Shown one piece after another: positions 27,533 to 35,956 of a DNA stretch of 64,000 nt; positions within the stretch are counted from its first letter, which is position 1, and every line of letters begins with the position of its first letter. The notes beneath the pieces were generated by a model. The model saw only the letters and a program-made list of their open reading frames with translations. It was not told the DNA's origin and did no database searches. The position numbers and the translations under genes were made by a program. The stretch is from Candidatus Thermofonsia Clade 1 bacterium (GTDB lineage Bacteria; Chloroflexota; Anaerolineae; Aggregatilineales; UBA2796): NCBI GenBank assembly GCA_002794705.1, contig PGTK01000007.1, forward strand, positions 1 to 64,000. The letters run 5' to 3'.

Positions 27533-28677
27533 GTCTAGGGCTAAGTCCGGAGACAATTGAGCTACTGTGGCAAAAAGTTTTGGCGGCAGCGCTGCTCGGC
27601 ACAGATCGGCAGCCGTTCGCCTTGCCGCAGGCTGAGGGCGCCCTTGGCGATCTATTCAGCCGCCTTGATTTATCCGATCCTGAGGGCGCGCTGCTGAGCG
27701 CAGCGGCTATGCTCAGCTACATGCGCCGCGTTGGCAAGTTGCCTGTTACGCCGATCGGACGTGCGCTACCGCCGCCCTGCCCGCCCGATCCGCAGGCTGC
27801 CGCCTCGCGCCAAGCCGCCATGCTGCTCAGAGAGTTTGATGTACGCCGCCCTCGCCTGCTAAAGGAGTGGTTGCGCCTCGCCTTTGAGCGCGGCGTGCGC
27901 GCTCCTGAGGAATGCTTGCCAGAGCTACTGACGCTGAGCGAGTCGGTTGAGCCTGTGATGGGCGCACTGGTCGCAGGCGTGCGCGGGCGTTGGCTTGCTG
28001 CACAGATAGGCGGCAAGTGGACTTACGCCGCCTTTCAACTGGAGGATGACTCCGCTTGGCAGACAGGTGCGCCGATCACGCGCCAGACCTATCTCGGCGC
28101 CCTGCGCCTGATCGATCCTGAGCGCGCCCGTCGGCTTCTGGAAGAAACTTGGGAGCGCGAGTCGCCTGAGTGCGGTGCCGCCTTGCTGGAGATGCTGGTC
28201 TACAATCTCTCTGAGACCGATCTGCCCTTCCTGAGCCGCGTTGCGCAGACTGATCGTACACTTAGCATCCGTGAGATTGCTACAGATTTCATCCATCGGC
28301 TGACTCAGCCTGCACCCTCGCCTGAGAAACGTGAGGCAAGCGTAATGCCTCTATTTTCGCTGTCACGTCTGTGGGCGCCTGGCGAGATCGCTTTGCTCAT
28401 CAGCTGTGAGCATGACTGGTCAGCTGGGTTCAGTCAGCGCTTTGCTGAGTACTTGCCGCTCTTGCTGGCGGGGCAAATCATGCCGAATGCATCGCTCTGG
28501 CGCGACTCCAGCTTTCCCACACACTTTGAGCCGCTTTTGGCGCGTCTACATCCGCGTGCGATAGCAGCTGCCGTAGAGAGTCTCAGCTTGGTCAAGCCCA
28601 AAGGTGTGGTTCTGCGGCACATCGCAGAATGGCAGGCAATTTTGCAGTTTCGTGCGGCGCTACATGCCGCTTTTTAG
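27529..28677 (+). CDS. DUF5691 family protein
   Basis: 382 residues from ATG at 27529, overlapping the upstream stop. The N-terminus LWQKVLAAALLGTDRQPF is typical of DUF5691 proteins, which are often found beside SWIM-zinc-finger and MoxR/vWA genes; those partners are not here. The body is helical and Leu/Ala/Arg-rich, and reads like HEAT-type repeats (AALLEMLVYNLSETDLPFL). No catalytic motif is seen. Function unknown. It converges with DUF6062 with overlapping ends. Confidence 0.6.
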   Translation: MSLGLSPETIELLWQKVLAAALLGTDRQPFALPQAEGALGDLFSRLDLSDPEGALLSAAAMLSYMRRVGKLPVTPIGRALPPPCPPDPQAAASRQAAMLLREFDVRRPRLLKEWLRLAFERGVRAPEECLPELLTLSESVEPVMGALVAGVRGRWLAAQIGGKWTYAAFQLEDDSAWQTGAPITRQTYLGALRLIDPERARRLLEETWERESPECGAALLEMLVYNLSETDLPFLSRVAQTDRTLSIREIATDFIHRLTQPAPSPEKREASVMPLFSLSRLWAPGEIALLISCEHDWSAGFSQRFAEYLPLLLAGQIMPNASLWRDSSFPTHFEPLLARLHPRAIAAAVESLSLVKPKGVVLRHIAEWQAILQFRAALHAAF

Positions 28678-29339
28678 CTACGCGCCACACCGAAGACGCC
28701 ACGTTCGCCTGTCAGCAGAGCAATGCAGCGCCGCCAACTTGCTGCCGCCGCTTCACTGAGTGGTTCAGCGCTGTGTTCAGCCTGAAAACTGCGCTGAAAC
28801 GCCTCTAAATCGGCTTGCAAGCGCGCCCAGACCGTCTTTTGGTGGTTGAGCAGACGCGCTGCGTTTTCAGCCGTCAGCGACGGCAAAAGCAAGCGGACGT
28901 GCGGCAGGCACAGCCCATCCGAGGCGCGCCACGCCGCCTCAAAAGTCGGGTCGCTCAGGTGCTTTGCGAAGGTCTCAAAGCACAGGCGCTCGATCTCGCG
29001 CATGGTCTGGCAGGCGGGGCAAGCGCTTTGAGGCGCAAGGCGCTCTGCCGTACGGCGCGCCGAGTCATTTGTCTCCGCGATTTCGCGCACCTCCAGCAAT
29101 GCCGAACGAAACAAGACAGCTACATTCAGCGCGCCGCCCATGATCTCGGTCAATTGCCAGCTGTGCGCGTTGCACAGACCGCGCCCCTCACGCATAGTGC
29201 GGTGCATTTCAGGATCAGTGCTGTACTCGTAGAGCAGGCTATCAAGGTAGCGGGCGGCATCGCGCAGAGCGAGGCGACAAACCGCACAGCCCGACTGGGC
29301 AAACAGGTCAATCAGATCGTAGTAGGTGAAGGATCGCAT
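28674..29339 (-). CDS. DUF6062 family cysteine-motif protein
   Basis: 221 residues. The repeated metal-ligand-like pattern is GCAVCRL (residues 16-22), CNAHSW (near 57), CPACQTMRE (near 112) and CLPHVRLLL (near 150): two CxxC plus CxxH sets, each followed by a helical segment. This matches DUF6062 proteins and suggests a duplicated zinc- or metal-binding unit. No enzymatic motif. The promoter -10 box ends 7 bases before the ATG, so the mRNA is probably leaderless. Confidence 0.65.
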   Translation of the reverse strand: MRSFTYYDLIDLFAQSGCAVCRLALRDAARYLDSLLYEYSTDPEMHRTMREGRGLCNAHSWQLTEIMGGALNVAVLFRSALLEVREIAETNDSARRTAERLAPQSACPACQTMREIERLCFETFAKHLSDPTFEAAWRASDGLCLPHVRLLLPSLTAENAARLLNHQKTVWARLQADLEAFQRSFQAEHSAEPLSEAAAASWRRCIALLTGERGVFGVARS

Positions 29340-29346
29340 GGTTCGG

Positions 29347-29352
29347 AGTATA
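29347..29352 (-). promoter_or_regulatory. -10 box giving a leaderless DUF6062 mRNA
   Basis: Minus-strand TATACT ends 7 bases before the start codon at 29339, so transcription would begin at or next to the ATG. An approximate -35 (TTTGAT) lies 16 bases upstream. No Shine-Dalgarno sequence is present. Confidence 0.5.
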
Positions 29353-29379
29353 GCACACGGCGATTCAAATCAAACAAAC

Positions 29380-29408
29380 TTGACGCGCCCGTATCGCCTG
29401 ACTATACT
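29380..29408 (+). promoter_or_regulatory. sigma-70-type promoter for Trm112-like/lipoprotein unit
   Basis: TTGACG (29380-29385) and TATACT (29403-29408) with a 17-base spacer read toward the ATG at 29453. It lies back to back with the DUF6062 promoter. Confidence 0.7.
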
Positions 29409-29452
29409 CTACCTGCATAGCCTGATCTGAACCCTGTGAGGCGCCTTGCGCT

Positions 29453-29722
29453 ATGAGCGAACCTGACAACAAGCCGCAAGAGACCCTTGCGTTCAACCCT
29501 GACTTTTTGGAGCTGCTGCGCTGCCCTGTGGCTGTCCACTACACAGACCGAGGCGACGATCCGGGCAAGTTGCGCCTTGTACACGGCTGCTGGCTGGTCT
29601 GCGATGACTCAGGCTACAAATATCCAATTGTAGACGGTATTCCGCGCATGATGATCGAGATCGGGGAACGCTATAAGGATATTCCTGAGGATCAGCTGCC
29701 TGTGCCGCCGCCTGAGGAGTGA
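29453..29722 (+). CDS. Trm112-family zinc-ribbon-like small protein
   Basis: 89 residues. FLELLRCPVAVHYTD, then HGCWLVCDDSGYKYPIVDGIPRMM matches the bacterial Trm112p-like (YcaR-type) pattern in which the C-terminal half ends with YPIVDGIPxLL. Cys residues that could bind zinc are kept at three positions, one fewer than the classic four. In other organisms Trm112 activates methyltransferases; no partner is adjacent. A lipoprotein gene follows 12 bases later. Confidence 0.7.
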   Translation: MSEPDNKPQETLAFNPDFLELLRCPVAVHYTDRGDDPGKLRLVHGCWLVCDDSGYKYPIVDGIPRMMIEIGERYKDIPEDQLPVPPPEE

Positions 29723-29734
29723 TCGCTTGTCCGT

Positions 29735-30718
29735 ATGCGCCCTCTCGCCCGCGCTGTGGCGCTAATCGCCTGTTTGATCGCGCTTAGCGCCTGCAGCGCC
29801 GCCCTTGAGCCAATCGTGCCGACTCCGCGCCCAACGCGCACGCCACTGCCAACCGATACGCCCACACCTACGCCGCTCATCAGCCCCACGCCTAGCCTCA
29901 CGCTCCGCCCAACCTTGCCTCAGGGCGTTAGTCCGACGCCGCTGCTCGGTTTTGTGCCGACTCGTCCCCCAGAAAGTCCCACTGCGACCGTGCAGGCTTT
30001 GCCAGTCGGCATACTGCGCGTGGAGTACTTCACAGCTGATGCGACTGCAGCCGCTGCAGGCGATGTGATCACGCTCTTCTGGGCAGTGCAAGGCGCCGAT
30101 GTAGCGACCATCTACCGCATGGATGGCGAGCGCGAGCCATTTGAGCGTGGGCAGGCGTGGCGTGTGCCGCGCACTGGCTCACTGCGCGTGGCAGTCCGCC
30201 CCAACCCCGACGGTTTGGCGCGCTTCACGCTTGTGGTGAATAACGGCGTTGAAGAGATCGCCCAAGAGTTGCAAATCACGGCGAGTTGCACAGAGACGTG
30301 GTTTTTCGAACCTGTCCCAAGCGGCGCAGGTTGCCCGACGTCGCCCTCTGTGCTGAGCCTAGCCGTTTATCAGCCCTTTGAGCGCGGCGTGATGTTCTGG
30401 ATCGCCGAAGGGCGCACGATCTACGCGCTTTTCAACGATGGACGCGCTCCTGCTTGGCTCGCGTTGCCCGACGAGTACCGCGACGGCGAGCCTGAGAGCG
30501 ATCCGAGCCTGAACCCGCCTGAGGGTCGGCAGCAGCCTATACGCGGCTTTGGTCTGGTGTGGCGCACACGCGAGACCCTGCGTCAACGGCTTGGCTGGGC
30601 AACCGCGCCTGAAAGCGCCTTCGAAACGCAGCTACAGCAAGGCGCAAGCGCCCTGTTCTTACGCGACCGAGATGGCAAAGTCATTGGGCTATACGGCACA
30701 GGTGAGCAGTGGCGCTAA
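29735..30718 (+). CDS. lipoprotein with Thr/Pro-rich linker
   Basis: 327 residues. The signal peptide ends in a lipobox (LIALSACSAALEP), giving a lipid-anchored exported protein. A Thr/Pro repeat stretch (about residues 30-75, TPRPTRTPLPTDTPTPTP) acts as a spacer. A beta-rich domain follows (about 90-185, LRVEYFTADATAAAAGDVIT), like an Ig-type fold, and then a C-terminal domain (about 200-327) ending in DRDGKVIGLYGTGEQWR. No catalytic motif is seen. Its stop overlaps the stop of the subtilase gene on the other strand. Confidence 0.6.
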   Translation: MRPLARAVALIACLIALSACSAALEPIVPTPRPTRTPLPTDTPTPTPLISPTPSLTLRPTLPQGVSPTPLLGFVPTRPPESPTATVQALPVGILRVEYFTADATAAAAGDVITLFWAVQGADVATIYRMDGEREPFERGQAWRVPRTGSLRVAVRPNPDGLARFTLVVNNGVEEIAQELQITASCTETWFFEPVPSGAGCPTSPSVLSLAVYQPFERGVMFWIAEGRTIYALFNDGRAPAWLALPDEYRDGEPESDPSLNPPEGRQQPIRGFGLVWRTRETLRQRLGWATAPESAFETQLQQGASALFLRDRDGKVIGLYGTGEQWR

Positions 30719-31857
30719 GCGTGCGCTAACGCCGCCAAGACCGCTGTGTGTGCGTCCAAAATGCCGCCGCCTTGAACCGCCTCTGGCACATCGGGGAAGG
30801 AAACAGCCGTTGCGCGGACTATCGCACGGATCGCGCCTGCGCTCAAGCGCGGATTTGCCTCCAGCATCTGCGCCACAACCGATGTAGCGATCGCCGCCGC
30901 CACAGAGGTGCCATCTACATGCTGATGCTGTGCGTCAATCAGCTTGTATTTGTAAATGCGCGCCTGTAACGCCGCAAAGTGTGCCTCGGTCTCTAGGGCG
31001 CACGGCAAGTTGCCCAGTTTGAGGTCAGGGCAGCCTGCTGCGAGAATCCGCTCAGCCTCTGCCTGCGTGCGGACGTGCAGCAAGGGCGCTAACCAGCGTG
31101 CCTCCCGCGCCATAGCGCTATATGGCAAGATCGGAGAGGCAATCCAGCGCGCCGCTGTTAGAACTTCAGGCTTGGGCGTCCCATCAAAGGCAACTCCGTA
31201 GTTGTGATGATAGGGACGCCATGCGCTTACATCGAGCGTGTTGCCGTCATCCACGCCACCGACGGTCAGCGCCTCAGGCGCGCTGGCAGGCGGCAGCAGC
31301 TGAGCCGTGCCGCTGTTACCGCCTGCACAGATGGTCAGAACATTTTCCTCATACAGGGCGCGGATCGCAGCGTAAAGGGGATGATCAGGATCGTCACAGG
31401 GAAAATCGCCGCCGACCGAGATGCTGCACAAGCGGATATTATAAGCGCGATGATTCTCGATTAGCCACAGCAGTCCGCGCAGGATGTCATGCTCTTTGAT
31501 GTTGCCGTGAAAATCGCTGACCTTGATTAGCACCATCTGTGCGCCATATGCCAAGCCGCGATACCTGCCCTGTGAAGTGCTGCCGTCGCCGCAGGCGATC
31601 ACGCTGGTCATTTGCCCGTGCCAGCTCAGCCGATGATCGTGAAAGAACCTATCGCCGCTGATGACGCGCCGTGTGACCGCGTCCACATGGGCAAGGATGC
31701 GCCCGCGCAGGTCAGGATGCGGATAGAAGCCTGAATCGAGGAAGGCGATCACAACGCCGCGTCCGCAGAAGTCAGGGTGCGCACCCAGACGCGCCTGAAT
31801 CGGCAAGACGTGCGGAGTCTCGCCCATGTATGGGAAGTTGGTCTTGAACAAAGGCAC
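30715..31857 (-). CDS. S8-family serine peptidase (subtilase)
   Basis: 380 residues. The catalytic triad is visible: Asp in VVIAFLDSGFYPHPDL (near residue 42), His in LSWHGQMTSVIACG (near 80), Ser in VDGTSVAAAIATSVVAQML (near 318). The oxyanion Asn is in ICAGGNSGTAQ. The His motif HGQMTS is a variant of the usual HGTxVAG. No signal peptide or propeptide is seen, so it may act inside the cell. The substrate is unknown. It lies 44 bases after the nucleotide-sugar dehydrogenase stop. Confidence 0.82.
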   Translation of the reverse strand: MPLFKTNFPYMGETPHVLPIQARLGAHPDFCGRGVVIAFLDSGFYPHPDLRGRILAHVDAVTRRVISGDRFFHDHRLSWHGQMTSVIACGDGSTSQGRYRGLAYGAQMVLIKVSDFHGNIKEHDILRGLLWLIENHRAYNIRLCSISVGGDFPCDDPDHPLYAAIRALYEENVLTICAGGNSGTAQLLPPASAPEALTVGGVDDGNTLDVSAWRPYHHNYGVAFDGTPKPEVLTAARWIASPILPYSAMAREARWLAPLLHVRTQAEAERILAAGCPDLKLGNLPCALETEAHFAALQARIYKYKLIDAQHQHVDGTSVAAAIATSVVAQMLEANPRLSAGAIRAIVRATAVSFPDVPEAVQGGGILDAHTAVLAALAHA

Positions 31858-31901
31858 TCAGCTTTCAGAGCGTGGCGCAGACTGTCCTGCGCCACATGGG
31901 A

Positions 31902-33227
31902 TTACAAGCGCACAATGCGCGCACGGCTTGTGTAGCCGTTCGCCAGGACAGGCGCAGTGGCGTTGCGCGTATCCACAATCAGGCGGCTATTCTCGACGAT
32001 CCAAGCGTAGTCAAAGCAGGAGTGGTTAGTGACAATCACAACACAATCAGCGCTGTGCAGCCACTCTGCGCTCAGCGCGACGCTCTCCATGGTCTTTTCA
32101 TGCTCAAGGCGCAGACTCGGCACGTACGGATCGTGGTAACTGACCTGCGCGCCGCGCTCGCTGAGCAGCTGGATGATATCGAGAGCGGGCGATTCGCGCA
32201 CGTCATCTACATCGCGCTTGTAAGCGACGCCCAACACGGCAATGTGCGCGCCGCGCACTGCTTTCGCCTCGTCGTTGAGCGCGTCCGCAATTTTGGTCAC
32301 GACGTAGCGCGGCATCGAGGTGTTCACTTCGCTTGCCAGCTCAATGAAGCGCGCTGTGTAGTTGAGCGTCTTGAGTTTCCAGCTCAAGTAGAGCGGATCA
32401 ATCGGGATGCAGTGACCGCCAATGCCTGGTCCAGGGTAGAACGACATGAAACCGAAGGGCTTGGTCGCTGCGGCGCGGATGACCTCCCAAACGTCAACAT
32501 CCAGTTTATCGCACATCAGCGCCATCTCATTGACCAGACCGATGTTCACAGCGCGGAAAGTATTCTCCAGCAATTTGACCATCTCAGCCGCTCGCGCTGA
32601 GCTGACTGGCACCACCTGATCGGCGACTGTGGCATAATACGCACAAGCGACCTCACGGCACGCCTCTGTGGAGCCGCCCACCACCTTCGGCGTATTCTTG
32701 ACGCCGTATTCCTTATTGCCCGGATCAATGCGCTCAGGCGAAAAAGCGACGAAGACATCCTCGCCGGGCTGCAAGCCCGCTTGGCGCATACGCGGCACCA
32801 GAATTTCCTCCGTTGTGCCGGGATAAGTGGTGCTCTCCAGCACGATCAGCATTCCAGCATGGCTGATGCCTGCCACGGACTCCGTAGCGCTGATCACGTA
32901 GGACATATCAGGGTCTTTGGTCTTGCGCAGCGGAGTCGGCACACAAATGCTGACAGCATCAGCTTGGCGCAACGACTCATAGTCAGTTGAGGCAGTGAAA
33001 TTGCCATTCGCCACGATCTCGGCGATTTGGTCGCTTGGCACGTCGCCGATGTAGCTCTGTCCGCTGTTGAGCTGGTCAACTTTGCGCGGATCGAGGTCGA
33101 GTCCGATAACTTTGAAGCCCGCTTGGGCAAAGGCGACGGCTAAAGGCAAGCCGACATAGCCCAGTCCGATGATTCCAATCACAGCAGAGCGGCTGTGAAT
33201 GCGTTCAAGTAGCTGTTGCTTATACAT
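31902..33227 (-). CDS. nucleotide-sugar (UDP-GlcNAc/ManNAc-type) dehydrogenase
   Basis: 441 residues. Oxidises the C6 hydroxyl of a UDP-sugar to a uronic acid with NAD+. IGIIGLGYVGLPLAVAFAQ is the Rossmann loop; FSPERIDPGN and the central GPGIGGHCIPIDPLYLSWK carry the catalytic Cys; IAVLGVAYKRDVDDVRESP marks the third domain. The pattern fits the WecC/TviB/WbpA group more than UDP-glucose dehydrogenase. No polysaccharide cluster surrounds it. An extended -10 promoter (TGCTATAAT) lies 35-43 bases upstream of the ATG. Confidence 0.87.
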   Translation of the reverse strand: MYKQQLLERIHSRSAVIGIIGLGYVGLPLAVAFAQAGFKVIGLDLDPRKVDQLNSGQSYIGDVPSDQIAEIVANGNFTASTDYESLRQADAVSICVPTPLRKTKDPDMSYVISATESVAGISHAGMLIVLESTTYPGTTEEILVPRMRQAGLQPGEDVFVAFSPERIDPGNKEYGVKNTPKVVGGSTEACREVACAYYATVADQVVPVSSARAAEMVKLLENTFRAVNIGLVNEMALMCDKLDVDVWEVIRAAATKPFGFMSFYPGPGIGGHCIPIDPLYLSWKLKTLNYTARFIELASEVNTSMPRYVVTKIADALNDEAKAVRGAHIAVLGVAYKRDVDDVRESPALDIIQLLSERGAQVSYHDPYVPSLRLEHEKTMESVALSAEWLHSADCVVIVTNHSCFDYAWIVENSRLIVDTRNATAPVLANGYTSRARIVRL

Positions 33228-33261
33228 GACAGTAGTTCTCTTCTAATTGCTGAGCAGCCTG

Positions 33262-33270
33262 ATTATAGCA
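33262..33270 (-). promoter_or_regulatory. extended -10 promoter of nucleotide-sugar dehydrogenase
   Basis: Minus-strand TGCTATAAT (TATAAT at 33262-33267). No clear -35 is seen, as expected for an extended -10 element. Confidence 0.5.
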
Positions 33271-33275
33271 CAGGA

Positions 33276-34475
33276 TTAGCCTGCAGGTGTCGGTGTGGGC
33301 GTCGGCTGTAGAGCGATCGGCGCGAGGCGGATCGGCGTGAAAGTCTGGCGAACGCGGAATAGCTCCGGTGAGATGCTCCCGTCGTTCGGTCCGAGCAGAT
33401 CGCGCCCTTCGGCAAAGGTCTGCAGCACGGCAACGTACAGCGCGCTCTGACCGTTGATCAGCGTCGCTGTCAGGCTGCGCTGATTGCCGTCCGGATCGGG
33501 CGCAAGGAATGAGAGCGTGTAGCCGCTGAAGGCGCCGCGGGTCTCAGGTTGCACGCTCTGGATTGTAGAGCGCGGATAGTTTTGCGCGATCCACGCTCGC
33601 GCCGCCTCTTCATCCGCAACGCTCACACTCGGTAGGGCGCGCACGTTCAGGCGATACGTCCGCCCGTCTAGCTCGCCGCTGATCGTGTAGGGCGCGCCCG
33701 CTCTGCCATCTTCCTGCATCCACGTATTAGGAAAACGGATCAGGTAGCCTGAGAGAGTATCGGCGAGGGTGCGCCAATGCATCGGCGCGTTAATTGAGGT
33801 CTGCCAGAGGTAAAAATACGGCTGATAGGTCGCCTGTAGGCGCTCCAGCAAACTCGGATTGTTGATCGGCACGACAAGGCGCATCACCATCAGCCAGCGC
33901 TCTTGCAAGCGCGAGAATTGCCTGCCCAAGTAGACCAAGCCCTCGTGAGTCATCTCAGTATCAATGATCAGCGTATCGTCCACCACACGCCGCCCGATCT
34001 CACGCCAGCCGCCGTTGTACTGAGTCCATGCTGAGCCGACCTGCTCAGGCGTGTAGTACGCTTGCAAGCCGTCAAGATCGCTCAGGCTGATGGCGGGATT
34101 ATCCTCCACAAAGACATGCACCACGCTGGCTGCACTCACATTCACAAACACAGCGCCAGCGCGTGTGATCGGCTGATCGGGCGTGGCGGCGATGCTCTCC
34201 TCAGGCGATTCGCCCGGCAGTTCCCAGCCGGCAACTGTTGGCACGGAAAACAAGCCGCTCGGATGCACATACGTGCCTGTGATGCTCACAGGCGTGCCGC
34301 CCGCTGGCACTGCAGGATGCGCTGCGTTGCCCACAGGCTCTTGCGGCGTGGGAGGCGGCGCGCCCGTGTTATCGAAGGGCAAAGCGGAAGCGACAAAGAT
34401 CAGGATCAGGAATCCGACGCCCAGTATGCGCAGCGTCCGCCCGCCCATGCCGACGTTTTTGCTGTAATCAGACAT
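33276..34475 (-). CDS. membrane-anchored exported protein of unknown function
   Basis: 399 residues from ATG at 34475 (MSDYSKNVGMGG). The upstream in-frame start at 34514 overlaps the promoter and is rejected. One N-terminal membrane segment (RILGVGFLILIFVASALPF) and a Pro-rich stretch precede two similar beta-rich domains: about 75-215 (HPSGLFSVPTVAGWELPG) and about 235-385 (LSGYLIRFPNTWMQEDG). The two openings look alike and recall PsbP/LpqN-like modules; this is a guess from pattern. It ends in a Pro/Thr tail. Role unknown. Confidence 0.55.
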   Translation of the reverse strand: MSDYSKNVGMGGRTLRILGVGFLILIFVASALPFDNTGAPPPTPQEPVGNAAHPAVPAGGTPVSITGTYVHPSGLFSVPTVAGWELPGESPEESIAATPDQPITRAGAVFVNVSAASVVHVFVEDNPAISLSDLDGLQAYYTPEQVGSAWTQYNGGWREIGRRVVDDTLIIDTEMTHEGLVYLGRQFSRLQERWLMVMRLVVPINNPSLLERLQATYQPYFYLWQTSINAPMHWRTLADTLSGYLIRFPNTWMQEDGRAGAPYTISGELDGRTYRLNVRALPSVSVADEEAARAWIAQNYPRSTIQSVQPETRGAFSGYTLSFLAPDPDGNQRSLTATLINGQSALYVAVLQTFAEGRDLLGPNDGSISPELFRVRQTFTPIRLAPIALQPTPTPTPAG

Positions 34476-34509
34476 GCTCGACCACTCGTTTTCTGGTAAA
34501 GTCGCGCTG

Positions 34510-34537
34510 ATCATAGCGCGTTCTGTCTGAACTGCAA
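34510..34537 (-). promoter_or_regulatory. promoter of 33276-34475
   Basis: Minus-strand TTGCAG (34532-34537), 16-base spacer, TATGAT (34510-34515). Transcription would start near 34503, consistent with the ATG at 34475. Confidence 0.6.
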
Positions 34538-34561
34538 TGTGTAGCCACTTTGTCCTCTTCC

Positions 34562-34634
34562 TTGTCTTGCCAGACCCCTATCCCCTGCCCTTTCCCCGTG
34601 AACGGGGAAAGGGAGTCCGGAGAGGTGGGGTCTT
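34562..34634. repeat. intergenic hairpin repeat (CCCTTTCCCC / GGGGAAAGGG type)
   Basis: The core CCCTTTCCCCGTGAACGGGG continues to AAAGGG, making a 10-bp perfect stem with a short loop. It is flanked by CCCCT on the left and GTGGGG on the right that extend the fold. The same theme recurs at 54474-54590, so it is a dispersed family in this genome. Confidence 0.6.
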
Positions 34635-34709
34635 GCCTTGTTTGTGAAGCAGAGCGTTGCCTCACAAGCTGCTGAACCTGCTCAGCTACAGCACGCAGGC
34701 AGACTCGTG

Positions 34710-34964
34710 GTATACTTAGAATGCACTGTCTTGGCAGGGCAAGCCTTTTGGACATTCCTCTCAGGCGACCCGAACCTCTACAGCGAAATCATTGAGCTAG
34801 TGGGCAGTCAAGCGCGTGCTTTCAGCGCTGACCTAGAGGCGCCTCGTGCCGCGCTTGAGGTTGCATTCACAGAAGAGATCGCTGAACAGTTCGCTCACCC
34901 TGTCAGCGCCGCTGATTGGCGCGCCTCGCGTTCATCCATACTGACGCTGCGAAATATGTTATAA
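34710..34964 (+). pseudogene. C-terminal remnant resembling PmeII-type restriction endonuclease
   Basis: The last about 85 codons of an ORF (34638-34964) read like the tail of a larger protein: GQAFWTFLSGDPNLYSEIIE, then LVGSQARAFSADLEAPRA and FTEEIAEQFAHPVSAADW. This recalls the C-terminus of PmeII-family type II restriction endonucleases (FWxFLSGDxxLYxxIIExLG). No N-terminal part and no methylase is present, and the region follows an intergenic repeat, so a decayed fragment is inferred. The family call is from memory of its pattern. Confidence 0.4.
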
Positions 34965-34965
34965 T
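34957..34965 (+). promoter_or_regulatory. extended -10 promoter of the ATP-grasp pair
   Basis: TGTTATAAT with a perfect -10 hexamer at 34960-34965, 48 bases before the ATG at 35013. No convincing -35. GGGAG lies about 11 bases before the start codon. Confidence 0.55.
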
Positions 34966-35012
34966 CATAAGCACGCCTTATAGAAGCTGCACTTTCTGGG
35001 AGAAATCTTAAC

Positions 35013-35954
35013 ATGGCAGAGTCGCTAAAAGTCGGATTGATCGTCGGGCGTGAGTGGTCTATGCCCCCGGCGCTGATCGAAGAGATTCGCAGCCGCAATG
35101 CGGGCGTGATCGCTGAGTTTGTGAAGCTGGGCGGCACGCGCATGAACGAACCCGTGCCTTACCGCGTGATCGTGGATCGCATCTCGCATGAAGTGCCGTA
35201 TTACCGCACCTATCTGAAGAATGCCGCGCTGCAGGGCGTGAAAGTGGTCAACGATCCGTTTATGTGGACGGCGGACGATAAGTTTTTCGGCGCTTCACTC
35301 GCCGTGCGCATGGGCGTTGCCTCGCCCAAGACTCTGGCTCTGCCTAATAAAGATTATGTGCCGGGCATTGTGCATGATGAAAGCCTGCGCAACTTGATGT
35401 ATCCGCTTGATTGGGACTGGATCATCAGCTATGTGGGCTTGCCCTGCGTGCTGAAAGATGCACACGGCGGCGGCTGGAAAGATGTTTATGTGGTGCATAG
35501 CAAGGAAGAGCTATTGGCGCGCTACAATCAGAGCGGGCGGCTGACCATGATTGTGCAGGAGTTCATTCAGTGGGATGAGTATGCCCGCTGCATGGTACTC
35601 GGTCAGGAGCGCGTTCACGTCATGCGCTACGATCCGCGCACGCGCTATTATGCGCCTGAACATGGCTTTTCAACTGAACTCTACACGCGCCTGCTGGAAG
35701 ACTCGCTCAAGCTGTGCCGAGCACTGGGCTACGATATGAATACCTGCGAATTTGCCATCAAAGACGGCGTGCCTTACGCGATTGACTTCATGAATCCCGC
35801 GCCCGATATGGACATTTATTCATTGGGCGAGGTCAACTTCCGTTGGTGTGTGCAGAATATGGCGGATATGTGCATCGCCTTTGCTAAAGGCGAGGGCATG
35901 ACCGCTGATCGGTATGTCTGGCGCAGCCACGCCAAAGTGACGCGGAATGTCTAG
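35013..35954 (+). CDS. ATP-grasp family ligase (RimK-like)
   Basis: 313 residues. An N-terminal pre-ATP-grasp domain (VGLIVGREWSMPPALIEE) is followed by an ATP-grasp core: PCVLKDAHGGGWKDVYVV (nucleotide-lysine strand and Gly-rich loop), LTMIVQEFIQWDEYARCMVL, CEFAIKDGVPYAIDFMNPAP (metal-binding Asp and Asn). Such enzymes join a carboxylate to an amine through an acylphosphate. The substrate is unknown. A second ATP-grasp gene begins 2 bases after this stop, so the two surely work together. Its promoter is the extended -10 just upstream. Confidence 0.72.
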   Translation: MAESLKVGLIVGREWSMPPALIEEIRSRNAGVIAEFVKLGGTRMNEPVPYRVIVDRISHEVPYYRTYLKNAALQGVKVVNDPFMWTADDKFFGASLAVRMGVASPKTLALPNKDYVPGIVHDESLRNLMYPLDWDWIISYVGLPCVLKDAHGGGWKDVYVVHSKEELLARYNQSGRLTMIVQEFIQWDEYARCMVLGQERVHVMRYDPRTRYYAPEHGFSTELYTRLLEDSLKLCRALGYDMNTCEFAIKDGVPYAIDFMNPAPDMDIYSLGEVNFRWCVQNMADMCIAFAKGEGMTADRYVWRSHAKVTRNV

Positions 35955-35956
35955 CC

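Noticed and set aside
31872..32600. 242-codon plus-strand ORF opposite the nucleotide-sugar dehydrogenase
   Set aside because: Antisense shadow; the minus-strand frame has complete NAD- and active-site motifs.
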